A stretch of 64,000 nucleotides of DNA from an uncultured Bacteroidales bacterium (GTDB lineage Bacteria > Bacteroidota > Bacteroidia > Bacteroidales > P3). Below, piece after piece: positions 41,641-49,407 of the stretch. Position 1 is the stretch's first letter, and each line of letters opens with the position of its first letter. The translations under genes were made by a program, and so were the position numbers. Below the pieces are notes generated by a model, which saw only the letters and a program-made list of their open reading frames with translations, was not told the DNA's origin and made no database searches. The DNA is taken from positions 1-64,000 of the forward strand of contig CASEWE010000004.1 of NCBI GenBank assembly GCA_949291555.1, written 5' to 3'.

Positions 41641-42894
41641 ATGAAAAAGATTTTCACGATCCTTGCCGCCTTGCTTTTCCTTTCCTTGGCCGTCCATGGC
41701 CAGCGGGGGAACGGTTCGTCGGAACCTTGTTCCGGCGAGGCTGCGGGAATCCAAGTGGGAGCCAGCCGCACTTCCTTGTATTTTCCGCTGCTGAAAGGGA
41801 AAAAAATCGGCGTGGTGGGCAACCAGGGAAGCTTGATCCCGGTGCGGAAAGGAATCCCCGGGGCCGGCGGCCGCCGGATCGACACGATCTCCTACGTGCA
41901 CCTTGTCGACAGTCTGGTTTCGGCCGGTTTCGAGGTTTGCAAGGTTTTTTCGCCCGAACACGGATTCCGCGGGCAAGCCGAAGCCGGCGCGGAGGTAGGA
42001 GGGCAGACGGATTGCCGGACGGGACTGCCGGTCGTATCCCTTTACGGGGCCTCGAAAAAGCCTTCGTCCCGGGATTTGGAAGGCATCGAGCTCATGGTTT
42101 TCGACCTTCAGGATGTAGGCGTTCGCTTTTATACCTATATATCCACGTTGCACTATGTCATGGAGGCTTGCGCCGATGCGGGCATTCCGGTGGTAGTCCT
42201 GGATCGGCCCAATCCGCATGACGCTTATGTCGACGGGCCGGTTTTGGACACGCTCTGCTGCCGTTCATTCGTCGGCATGCACCCGGTGCCGGTAGTCTAC
42301 GGCATGACAATCGGCGAATACGCCCGGATGATCCAAGGCCAGTCCTGGCTCAAGAGCCGGCAGGCGTGCCGTTTGGAAGTGATTCCGGTGGGGAACTACC
42401 AGCGCGGCATGCCGTATGATTTCCCGGTCTGGCCTTCCCCGAATCTGCGCAGCATGAAAGCCGTCCGGGCATATCCTTCGCTTTGCTTGCTGGAAGGCAC
42501 GCCGGCGAGCATGGGGAGGGGAACGTGGCATCCGTTCGAGTGCTACGGTTTTGCCGGATGCCCGGAAGGGGATTTCCGTTTCACGCCGCGATCCATTCCC
42601 GGCTTGAGCCTTGATCCGCCTTTCAAGGATCAGGAATGCACGGGATACGAGGTGAAGGAAACCGACTCCGGGCAAGCGCTGGAAAGAATCGATCTTCAGC
42701 CTTTGTTCAGGATGTACCGGGCCTATCCCGGGAAGGAGGACTTTTTCCGCCCGTTTTTCGACAAGCTGGCAGGCACGCCCCGTTTGGCGCAGGCCATCCG
42801 GGAAGGGCGCAGCGAAGCGGAAATCCGGGCAGGATGGAAGGCGGACTTGCTTGCGTTCGATAAAATCCGCCGCAAATACTTGTTGTATCCATGA
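41641..42894 (+). CDS. NamZ-like exo-beta-N-acetylmuramidase (DUF1343)
   Basis: 417 residues from the ATG at 41641; upstream frame is antisense to the permease. A signal peptide covers residues 1-20 (AVHGQ). The DUF1343 domain is complete: KKIGVVGNQGS, VFSPEHGFRGQAEAGAEVG, PVVSLYGASKKPS, MVFDLQDVGVRFYTYISTLHY, LDRPNPHDAYVDGPVLD and the C-terminal RRKYLLYP. The family founder NamZ releases MurNAc from the non-reducing end of peptidoglycan fragments. Here it would act in the periplasm. The next gene overlaps it by four bases (ATGA) and encodes a MurU-like nucleotidyltransferase, which fits amino-sugar recycling. Confidence 0.88.
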   Translation: MKKIFTILAALLFLSLAVHGQRGNGSSEPCSGEAAGIQVGASRTSLYFPLLKGKKIGVVGNQGSLIPVRKGIPGAGGRRIDTISYVHLVDSLVSAGFEVCKVFSPEHGFRGQAEAGAEVGGQTDCRTGLPVVSLYGASKKPSSRDLEGIELMVFDLQDVGVRFYTYISTLHYVMEACADAGIPVVVLDRPNPHDAYVDGPVLDTLCCRSFVGMHPVPVVYGMTIGEYARMIQGQSWLKSRQACRLEVIPVGNYQRGMPYDFPVWPSPNLRSMKAVRAYPSLCLLEGTPASMGRGTWHPFECYGFAGCPEGDFRFTPRSIPGLSLDPPFKDQECTGYEVKETDSGQALERIDLQPLFRMYRAYPGKEDFFRPFFDKLAGTPRLAQAIREGRSEAEIRAGWKADLLAFDKIRRKYLLYP

Positions 42895-43619
42895 TCGTGT
42901 TTATTCCGGCTGCCGGCTTGGGTACCCGGCTTCGCCCGCTTACCGAGCATTGCCCCAAGGCCTTGGTCGAATACCAAGGAAAACCGCTGCTGGCCCATCT
43001 GTTGGAACGTCTCGCGAGGCAGGGGTTCGAGCATTTTGTGCTGAATCTGCATCATTTCCCGCAGCTTCTGGCCGATTACGCTTCCCGCTACGCCCGGGAG
43101 CATCGCATCCGGATCGACTTTTCGGACGAAACGGGCCGGTTGCTCGATACGGGAGGCGCGCTGACCCATGCCTTGCCGCTTTTTTCAGGGGAAGAGCCTG
43201 TTTTAGTCCATAATGTGGATGTGATTTCCGACTTGGATTTGGCCGGTTTCTGCGAGGATTTCCGCAAAAGCGGCGCTCATGCCATGCTTTCGGTGCGCAA
43301 GCGGGATTCCAAGCGCTTGCTTTATGCCGATGAGGAAGGGCGTTTGCGGGCTTGGGGCAACCGGGCGGAAGGCCGCTGGAAAGGGGAGTGCTGGCGGGAA
43401 GGCTTCCGCCCCTACGCGTTCAGCGGCGTCCATGTCCTGCAGAAAAGGCTTATCCAGGCTTGGGCGGAAAAATACGGCAGAAGCAATCCTTTTTCCGTAA
43501 TCGATGCCTACTTGTCCTCCATTCCGGCTTTCGATATCCGGCTGGAAGAACATACGGGCGGTTTCTGGAAGGATATGGGCAAGATAGAGGATTTCCAAGC
43601 GGGGATTCCCTTGCAATGA
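42891..43619 (+). CDS. MurU-like sugar-1-phosphate nucleotidyltransferase
   Basis: 242 residues, overlapping the NamZ-like gene by four bases. The nucleotidyltransferase core is clear: IPAAGLGTRLRPLTEHCPKALV, LLDTGGALTHALPLF, VHNVDVISDLDL and the late FSGVHVLQ and FWKDMGKIEDF. The pattern fits MurNAc-1-phosphate uridylyltransferase (MurU), which makes UDP-MurNAc in the recycling route that bypasses de novo synthesis; mannose-1-phosphate guanylyltransferase is the alternative. The tight link to NamZ favours MurU. The kinase partner AmgK is not in the window. Confidence 0.8.
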   Translation: MIVFIPAAGLGTRLRPLTEHCPKALVEYQGKPLLAHLLERLARQGFEHFVLNLHHFPQLLADYASRYAREHRIRIDFSDETGRLLDTGGALTHALPLFSGEEPVLVHNVDVISDLDLAGFCEDFRKSGAHAMLSVRKRDSKRLLYADEEGRLRAWGNRAEGRWKGECWREGFRPYAFSGVHVLQKRLIQAWAEKYGRSNPFSVIDAYLSSIPAFDIRLEEHTGGFWKDMGKIEDFQAGIPLQ

Positions 43620-43682
43620 TCCGCGGGCATCCGTCTTGGCCGGATCCGTGCGCCGCTTTGGCAGGCACCGGCGTCTTGTGTC

Positions 43683-45050
43683 TCAGAGGTCGGGCGCGGG
43701 ACTTTTCCCCTGCCGTTTTTTCAAGGCCAGATAGGCAAGCGAGATGAGCAAGAGCCCGGCCGCGTAAGTCACTTCCGTGCCGAAAGCCACGGGAACCGAG
43801 CAACGGTTCAGGTGGATGAAAATCCAGCCGTAGAGGAAATAGAGGATCAGATTGGCGGATTCGATGAAAAAGCCGGCTTTGGTATTCCCTTTCCCGAGGA
43901 TGGTATTGAAAACGATCTGGGCGAAGGCCGTCAAATAGGCGGCGGCAATCACCACCAAAGTCGGGATAAAGCTTTCCCGAGCCAGGCTTTCGTCTTGGGT
44001 GAAGATTCCCAGGATGGACTGGTGGAACGGGAAATATGCCGCAACCAGGACCGTGATGCAGAGCACGACCAGCAGGATGCTCCGCCGTACAAGGATTCCG
44101 ATCTGCCCGGTTTGTTTCCGGCCGCAGAGGAAGGACGTGAGGGATGCGGTGGTGGAGGCGAACCCCCAGATGGGCAGCAGGAAAAGCACGTACATGCTCC
44201 GGGTGATGTTGGCTACCGCCAAGGACCGCTGGCCCAAGGATTCCACGAAGAGGAAAAAAAGGAAGTAATTCGCGAAAGAGAGGAAGTATTGTATCATGAC
44301 CGGATAGGCGATGCCGATCAGGTTTCCCACGATCCCGATTTTGAATCGGAAACGTCCGAAAGGCAGGAATTGCTTCCGGTAAGGGGAAATCGCCGTCAGG
44401 AGGACATACAGGGCTAAGCCGACAGCTTCGGCGATGACCGAGGCTACAGCGGCTCCTGCCATTTCCATGCGCGGGAATCCCATGGCACCGAAAATCAGGT
44501 TGTAGTCGAGCACGACATTGACCGCGCCCATGACCAATGTCGCGATGGAAATGGTGCGGGTCCTGGCAATGGCCACGTAAAAGGCGTTGAACGCTACGAT
44601 GGCAAAGGCAAAAGGGACTCCGTAAATGCGTGCTTCGAGGTACAGGCTTACAGCTTGGAGGATATCGGGAGAAGACACCAGCAAGGGGAGCAGCTTTTCC
44701 CCGAAAAGCTGGAACGCCCCCCAGCACAAAGCCGAGCAGAACAGGGTGAACCAGAGGGCATGCTGGAAGATGCAGCCGATGGAGTGGAATTGCCCTTGGC
44801 CTCTTCGGCGGGCCATGAGGATTTGCGCCCCTACGCCGAAGCCGAATACGACCATGACCAGCACTTGGTAGAAAATGGATGCCAAGGCGGCCGCCCCCAG
44901 TTCCACTTCGCCTAAATTCCCAAGGAAGATGGTATCGGCCAAGGCTATTACATTTTGAGCCAAGGTGCTGAGAATGATAGGAAACGCGATTCCGAAAATC
45001 CGTTTGTAGCGCAATTCTTCCAAAGCGGGAGCGGTCTTTCCTGTCTGCAT
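43683..45050 (-). CDS. MATE-family multidrug/sodium exporter
   Basis: 455 residues from the ATG at 45050; the in-frame extension to 45260 would run through the promoter. Twelve hydrophobic spans lie in two halves of about six. Typical N-terminal MATE sequence: YKRIFGIAFPIILSTLAQNVIALADTIFLGNLGEVELGA, with a repeat of the pattern near LIGIAYPVMIQYFLSF. It exports cationic drugs or metabolites in exchange for Na+ or H+ at the inner membrane. Its substrate is unknown. It is divergent from ptb, each with its own promoter. Confidence 0.9.
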   Translation of the reverse strand: MQTGKTAPALEELRYKRIFGIAFPIILSTLAQNVIALADTIFLGNLGEVELGAAALASIFYQVLVMVVFGFGVGAQILMARRRGQGQFHSIGCIFQHALWFTLFCSALCWGAFQLFGEKLLPLLVSSPDILQAVSLYLEARIYGVPFAFAIVAFNAFYVAIARTRTISIATLVMGAVNVVLDYNLIFGAMGFPRMEMAGAAVASVIAEAVGLALYVLLTAISPYRKQFLPFGRFRFKIGIVGNLIGIAYPVMIQYFLSFANYFLFFLFVESLGQRSLAVANITRSMYVLFLLPIWGFASTTASLTSFLCGRKQTGQIGILVRRSILLVVLCITVLVAAYFPFHQSILGIFTQDESLARESFIPTLVVIAAAYLTAFAQIVFNTILGKGNTKAGFFIESANLILYFLYGWIFIHLNRCSVPVAFGTEVTYAAGLLLISLAYLALKKRQGKSPAPDL

Positions 45051-45090
45051 CGTTTTTTCGTTTTTCCAGGCAAAGTGCCGAAGAGCGGCG

Positions 45091-45098
45091 CAAAGGTA
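45091..45098 (-). promoter_or_regulatory. -7 box (TACCTTTG) of the MATE gene
   Basis: TACCTTTG on the minus strand, 40 bases before the ATG at 45050. Confidence 0.6.
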
Positions 45099-45176
45099 AG
45101 AAATTCGTTCCGGGTAAAACCGGGTAAAAACCGGACGGAGGATAGGCAAACGGCGGCAAAGCCGGTTTTCCATGAT

Positions 45177-45206
45177 TTTGAAAGCGGAATATTTGTTATA
45201 ATTTTG
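45177..45206 (+). promoter_or_regulatory. Promoter TTTG-N18-TAATTTTG of ptb
   Basis: TTTG at 45177-45180, 18 bases, then TAATTTTG at 45199-45206. The ATG is 101 bases on. Its TTTTGAAAGCG start resembles the DUF1015 promoter. Confidence 0.65.
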
Positions 45207-45307
45207 CACGTTTTTCCCTTGTTCCGGAAAAAGCGGCTGTTGAGGAAAGCTTTCCTCCAAGGGCGGGCAAAGAAATCCAAAAAAAGTGGAATTTAAAATA
45301 CAAGAAC

Positions 45308-46219
45308 ATGGCTATTAGTAAATTGGATCAATTATTCGATTTGGTCAAAACCAACGGGAAAAAACGTCTGGTTGCCGCTTACGCCGTAGACGACCACACG
45401 ATTACGGCCATTAGCAAGGCGGTGGATCTGGGAATCGTGGAAGCTACTTTGGTAGGCGATACGGAAACCATCAAGTCGGTTTGCGAAAAAGAAGGCATCG
45501 ATGCGGGAAAATTCAAGATCGTGCAAGAAAAGGACGATTTCAAAGCCGCCCAGATGGCCGTGAAATTGATCAATGCCGATGAAGGGGATTTCCTGATGAA
45601 GGGATTGGTAAGTACCGACAAGTACATGCGGGCTATCCTGAACAAGGAGTCCGGTCTTATGCCCGGTCCCAAGGCTACCTTGACCCATATTGCGCTCCTG
45701 CAAAATCCATTCTATCACAAGTTGCTTGTAATTAGTGATATAGCTATTATTCCCGCTCCGGATTTGAAACAGAAGACCACGATTTGCAATTACTTGATTT
45801 CCACGGCCCGCAATATCGGTATCGAAAAGCCGAAAGTAGCCGTTCTGGCTGCTACCGAACAAGTTTCAACGGGAATGCAGGCTTGCGTCGATGCGGCTTT
45901 GCTGGCCAAGATGTCCGAAAGGGGGCAGATAAAAGGCGGGCTTGTGGACGGCCCCTTGGCTTTGGATGTGGCGATCGATAAGGAAGCTTGCCAGATCAAG
46001 GGCGTGGGCGGTCCCGTTGCCGGGGATGCCGACTGCCTTTTGTTCCCGAATATCGAATCGGGCAATGTATTCTACAAAGTGCATACCAAGTTCTGTCAAG
46101 GGGAGGTTGCAGCCATGGTCGTAGGCGCGCGAGTTCCGTGCGTGCTTTCTTCCCGCGGGGATACGACCAAGACGAAATTGAATTCCATCGCTTTGGCCGC
46201 TTTGTCCTGCAAGAAGTAA
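45308..46219 (+). CDS. ptb: Phosphate butyryltransferase
   Basis: 303 residues, the length of clostridial Ptb. Matching blocks include LVAAYAVDDHTITAISKAV, FLMKGLVSTDKYMRAILN, TLTHIALLQNPFYHKLL, IIPAPDLKQKTTICNY and the phosphate-acyltransferase end GPVAGDADCLLFPNIESGNVFYK. It converts butyryl-CoA and phosphate to butyryl phosphate, from which butyrate kinase makes ATP. No kinase gene is adjacent: a terminator and a MarC gene follow. Phosphate acetyltransferase is a related alternative, but the sequence is closer to Ptb. Codon use is strongly biased, suggesting high expression. Confidence 0.9.
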   Translation: MAISKLDQLFDLVKTNGKKRLVAAYAVDDHTITAISKAVDLGIVEATLVGDTETIKSVCEKEGIDAGKFKIVQEKDDFKAAQMAVKLINADEGDFLMKGLVSTDKYMRAILNKESGLMPGPKATLTHIALLQNPFYHKLLVISDIAIIPAPDLKQKTTICNYLISTARNIGIEKPKVAVLAATEQVSTGMQACVDAALLAKMSERGQIKGGLVDGPLALDVAIDKEACQIKGVGGPVAGDADCLLFPNIESGNVFYKVHTKFCQGEVAAMVVGARVPCVLSSRGDTTKTKLNSIALAALSCKK

Positions 46220-46285
46220 GTTTTGTCGAAGCAGCAGGGGAGCAGAAACCCTTCCGCTGCCTTTTCCCTTTTCGGAGGTTTCCCG

Positions 46286-46316
46286 CCCCGGGTCTCGAAG
46301 AGAAACCCGGGGCTTT
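46286..46316 (+). terminator. Terminator of ptb
   Basis: CCCCGGGT (46286-46293) pairs with ACCCGGGG (46305-46312), extended inside by TCTC/GAGA, and is followed by CTTTCC. Confidence 0.65.
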
Positions 46317-46342
46317 CCTGTGAAAGTTTTTATCGTGTTCGT

Positions 46343-46963
46343 ATGGAGAATCTCGGCATACTGGCCTTGTCGGTCTTTACCAGTCTGTTCGCCATTGTCA
46401 ACCCGGTGGTGAATATTCCCATATTCCTGGATTTGACCTCGGCGGCCGATTCGGTTGTGAAGAAGCGGGTAGCCAAGACGGCTGTTATTACCGCTTTTGT
46501 TATCTTGCTGGTTTTTATATTAATAGGAAAGCCGTTGTTCGACTTTCTCGGGATAACGATCCCGGCATTCCGCATCACGGGCGGAATCCTGTTGTTTTAC
46601 GTGGGCTTCGAGCTCCTTGCCTCGCGCAAGTCGAGCATCCAGACCAACGATTCGGGCCAAGTGCAAGGCTTCGACGAGAGCATAGCGGTCTCGCCGCTGG
46701 CCATCCCGATGCTGGCAGGCCCGGGAACCATCGTGGCGGCTATGAACTATACGACCAACCAAAGCCTCATAGGCATGGGCATCATTGTCTTGATGCTGGT
46801 TCTGGTCATGCTGATCACCTATTACGCTTTTGTTTTCAGCGAAAGGATTTTCAAATTCCTGGGGAGCAATATCATCATGGTCATGGGGAAACTCATGGGC
46901 CTTATCGTGGCCATCATGGGGGCCAACATGGTGATCGAGGGCATAAAGTCGGCAGGTTTCTAA
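46343..46963 (+). CDS. MarC-family membrane protein
   Basis: 206 residues from the ATG at 46343. Six hydrophobic spans with the family pattern: FAIVNPVVNIPIFLDLT near the N-terminus, GGILLFYVGFELL, and SPLAIPMLAGPGTIVAAM in the middle. MarC proteins are inner-membrane proteins of unknown function, not proven antibiotic exporters. A second, diverged MarC gene starts 52 bases downstream; the two probably form an operon and possibly a heterodimer. Confidence 0.85.
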   Translation: MENLGILALSVFTSLFAIVNPVVNIPIFLDLTSAADSVVKKRVAKTAVITAFVILLVFILIGKPLFDFLGITIPAFRITGGILLFYVGFELLASRKSSIQTNDSGQVQGFDESIAVSPLAIPMLAGPGTIVAAMNYTTNQSLIGMGIIVLMLVLVMLITYYAFVFSERIFKFLGSNIIMVMGKLMGLIVAIMGANMVIEGIKSAGF

Positions 46964-47015
46964 GGGCTTTGGGCAGGCAAGTCTCCGCGTGGCAGATGTC
47001 CTAAAACGGTTTTAT

Positions 47016-47594
47016 ATGGAGATATTCAATGTAAAGGAATTCCTTAGCGCTTTCGTGGTGCTTTTCGCCATCATCGATATTACCGGTTCGATACCGGTCA
47101 TCATCGGGCAGAATGCCAAGAATCCTATCAATGCTTTGCGAACGGCCGCCATTTCGTTGGTGATACTGGTCCTGTTCATGTTTTTCGGCGAAGGCTTGCT
47201 GGCTTTTTTCAATATCGACGTCTCTTCTTTCGCCGTGGCCGGTTCGGTAGTCCTGATGGTGCTGGCCGTGGAGATGCTTTTCGGGGTCACGATCATGAAA
47301 GACGATGCGCCGGAGGGAATGGGCGGTTTCGTGCCGATCATTTTCCCTTTGATCGCGGGGCCCGGCACCTTGACGGCCGTCATAACGTTGCGGGCGGATT
47401 GCCATGTGCTCGATTTGATAGCCGCCTTGCTGCTGAACATGGTAGCGGTCTACGTGGTGATACGCAATGCCCACTGGGTGGAACGCCTGTTAGGAAAAGG
47501 GGGAATCTATGTCTTGCGCAAGTTCTTCGGAATCATACTGCTGGCCATGTCGTTCCGCCTTTTTGCCAACAATGTGACCAATTTGATCGGGTAA
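47016..47594 (+). CDS. MarC-family membrane protein, second copy
   Basis: 192 residues from the ATG at 47016. It shows the same six-span layout as its neighbour with VVLFAIIDITGSIPVIIG, VAGSVVLMVLAVEMLFG and FVPIIFPLIAGPGTLTAVI. It is clearly related but well diverged, so it is an old duplication rather than a recent one. The tail IILLAMSFRLFANNV is typical of the Bacteroidetes group. Function unknown. Confidence 0.85.
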   Translation: MEIFNVKEFLSAFVVLFAIIDITGSIPVIIGQNAKNPINALRTAAISLVILVLFMFFGEGLLAFFNIDVSSFAVAGSVVLMVLAVEMLFGVTIMKDDAPEGMGGFVPIIFPLIAGPGTLTAVITLRADCHVLDLIAALLLNMVAVYVVIRNAHWVERLLGKGGIYVLRKFFGIILLAMSFRLFANNVTNLIG

Positions 47595-47699
47595 GGAGGC
47601 GCTGCCTGCCATGCTTGCAGGGCGCAGGCGGGACGGTTCCTGGAAAACAGCAAGGGGCGATTTCGGCGAAAAACGCCCGTCGCCATTTCTTGTAAAGGA

Positions 47700-47715
47700 T
47701 AATTTTATAATTTTA
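47700..47715 (+). promoter_or_regulatory. Duplicated TAATTTTA box upstream of the V-ATPase operon
   Basis: TAATTTTA occurs twice back to back (47700-47707, 47708-47715), 80 bases before the first gene. The last base departs from the TAnnTTTG consensus and no -33 element is clear. Confidence 0.4.
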
Positions 47716-47794
47716 CAACTCGTGTTCCGGTTACGGGCTTTTTTGAAGGCAGGTTTCCGGAAATCGATGGGAAAGCGAACAACATACAGGCGTT

Positions 47795-48406
47795 ATGGAA
47801 AATAAACTGCAAGCCCTTGCGGACAAGCTTTACCAGGATGGCTTGAGCAAGGGAAAGGAAGAAGGGGAACGGATTCTGGCGCAGGCCCGGCAGGAAGCCG
47901 GCCGGATTTTGGAGGAAGCCAAAGGCCAGGCGGGGAAAATCATGGAGGAGGCCCGGCAGGAATCCGAAGACATGCGGAAAAATTCGTTGACGGAAATAAC
48001 GATCGCCTCCCGCCAGATGCTTTCGCGCGTGAAAGGGGAAATGGAAACCGCCCTTTTGGAAAAGACGCTTGCCCCGGCCGTTCATGCAGCCATGGAAGAG
48101 AAAGCGTTCGTGCAGGAACTTATCCTGAAGCTGGTTTCGGCTTTCCGGCCCGAAGAGCAGAGCGCTTTGCCGCTTGTCCTGGTCTTGCCTGAGGCCGATC
48201 GGGCGGCTTTCGACGGTTTCTTGCACGAAGGCCTTGCGAAGGCGTTGAAAGAAGGGCTCGAAGTGAAGTTCTCCGGCGATTTGCCGGGCGGGTTCCGGAT
48301 TGCAAACCGGGAGAAAGGCTATCTGCTGAGTTTCACGGAAGAGGATTTCCAGGCCTTGTTCGCGGAATATGCCCGGCCCAGGATCAAGCAAATGCTTTAC
48401 CAATAA
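47795..48406 (+). CDS. atpE: V-type ATPase subunit E
   Basis: 203 residues. The N-terminal half is a long Ala/Glu/Gln/Lys-rich helix (SKGKEEGERILAQARQEAGR, then ARQESEDM) and the C-terminal half is a small alpha/beta domain: the layout of subunit E, which with G forms the peripheral stalk. It is the first gene of the V-ATPase operon. No separate subunit G gene is present, a common state in Bacteroidetes operons. The closing RPRIKQMLYQ is conserved in relatives. Confidence 0.85.
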   Translation: MENKLQALADKLYQDGLSKGKEEGERILAQARQEAGRILEEAKGQAGKIMEEARQESEDMRKNSLTEITIASRQMLSRVKGEMETALLEKTLAPAVHAAMEEKAFVQELILKLVSAFRPEEQSALPLVLVLPEADRAAFDGFLHEGLAKALKEGLEVKFSGDLPGGFRIANREKGYLLSFTEEDFQALFAEYARPRIKQMLYQ

Positions 48407-48443
48407 GCGCAAAAGGATCATCTGTATCGTAAAGAATCATCGC

Positions 48444-49319
48444 ATGAGCGGTTATTACCCCTATTTGATGTGCGGCTTGCCGGAGTTGCGGTTCGGGATG
48501 GATCTGGAGGATTTTTCCTATGCGGAGATAGAGTTGCGCATTGAAGAGTCGCTTGTTCCCTCGGATCGGAAAAAGCTGCGCTTGTTCCTGGCATTCCCGG
48601 GCCATGCCGGGCAAGTGGAACGTTACCTGGCTTTCGAAGATGAGGATAGCCGGCTCGCATATAAGGATTCCGACCCGGATCTGCCCGCATACCAGCGTTT
48701 TTTTTTCGCCTCTTCGCCTGCCCGCTTGCTTGCCGGCGTGGAAGACGGCTTGCCCGAAATGCGGAAGGAGGAATTGGTGCCGCTTTTGAAGGCGTGGCTG
48801 GACAGGGCTTTTTACGCGCAAGCGCAAAAAAGCAGGAATGCGTTCATCCGGAAATGGTTCGATTTCGACTTGGTTTTACGCAATACGCTTGTAGCGTATG
48901 CCGCCCGGTTGCAGTCCCGTTCGCCTGAAAAGGAATTCGTTTTCCCTTCTTCCCAAGGAAAGCCTTCGTGGGGAAGCCCTGTCCAAGGCGAGCCGGAAAT
49001 CATCACGTGGATCAAGGAAAACATGCAGCAGGGGGATTTCGGGCTCAAATTGCGTTTGTCATACGCGGAAGAACTCTTTTCGGCCTTGGATTCTCCCGAT
49101 GTGTACGAAAGGGAGCGCAACGTGGATTTTTTCCGTTGGAGAATGGCCGAGGAGATGGTTCTGGACAAGGATTTCCAGATCGATGCGGTATTGGCCTATG
49201 TCCTCAAGGCCAATATCCTGTCGCGGTGGAAAGCCATGGATCGGGAAAAAGGGCTCGCCCTCTTGCGGGAGACTGTCGACCGGATGCGCAGGGTTCCCTT
49301 GCAAGAGGTTTCGAGGTGA
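48444..49319 (+). CDS. DUF2764 protein of the V-ATPase operon
   Basis: 291 residues from the ATG at 48444. It begins YYPYLMCGLPEL and is mostly helical, with LPEMRKEELVPLLKAWLDRAF, NAFIRKWFDFDLVLRNTL and VDFFRWRMAEEMVLDKDF. DUF2764 is found between subunits E and A in Bacteroidetes V-ATPase operons, where archaeal-type operons carry subunit C. Its length and helical content resemble subunit C/d (about 330 residues), so it may be the central-stalk socket; this is inference. It lies 37 bases after atpE and 88 before atpA. Confidence 0.8.
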   Translation: MSGYYPYLMCGLPELRFGMDLEDFSYAEIELRIEESLVPSDRKKLRLFLAFPGHAGQVERYLAFEDEDSRLAYKDSDPDLPAYQRFFFASSPARLLAGVEDGLPEMRKEELVPLLKAWLDRAFYAQAQKSRNAFIRKWFDFDLVLRNTLVAYAARLQSRSPEKEFVFPSSQGKPSWGSPVQGEPEIITWIKENMQQGDFGLKLRLSYAEELFSALDSPDVYERERNVDFFRWRMAEEMVLDKDFQIDAVLAYVLKANILSRWKAMDREKGLALLRETVDRMRRVPLQEVSR

Positions 49320-49407
49320 CAGGCATCGGGGAATCCCGATGCAGTGAAAAGCGGGGCTTCCGGGCCATTCTGGCGCAAGCCCTGCCTAAGGATGCAAACA
49401 AAGGAAT

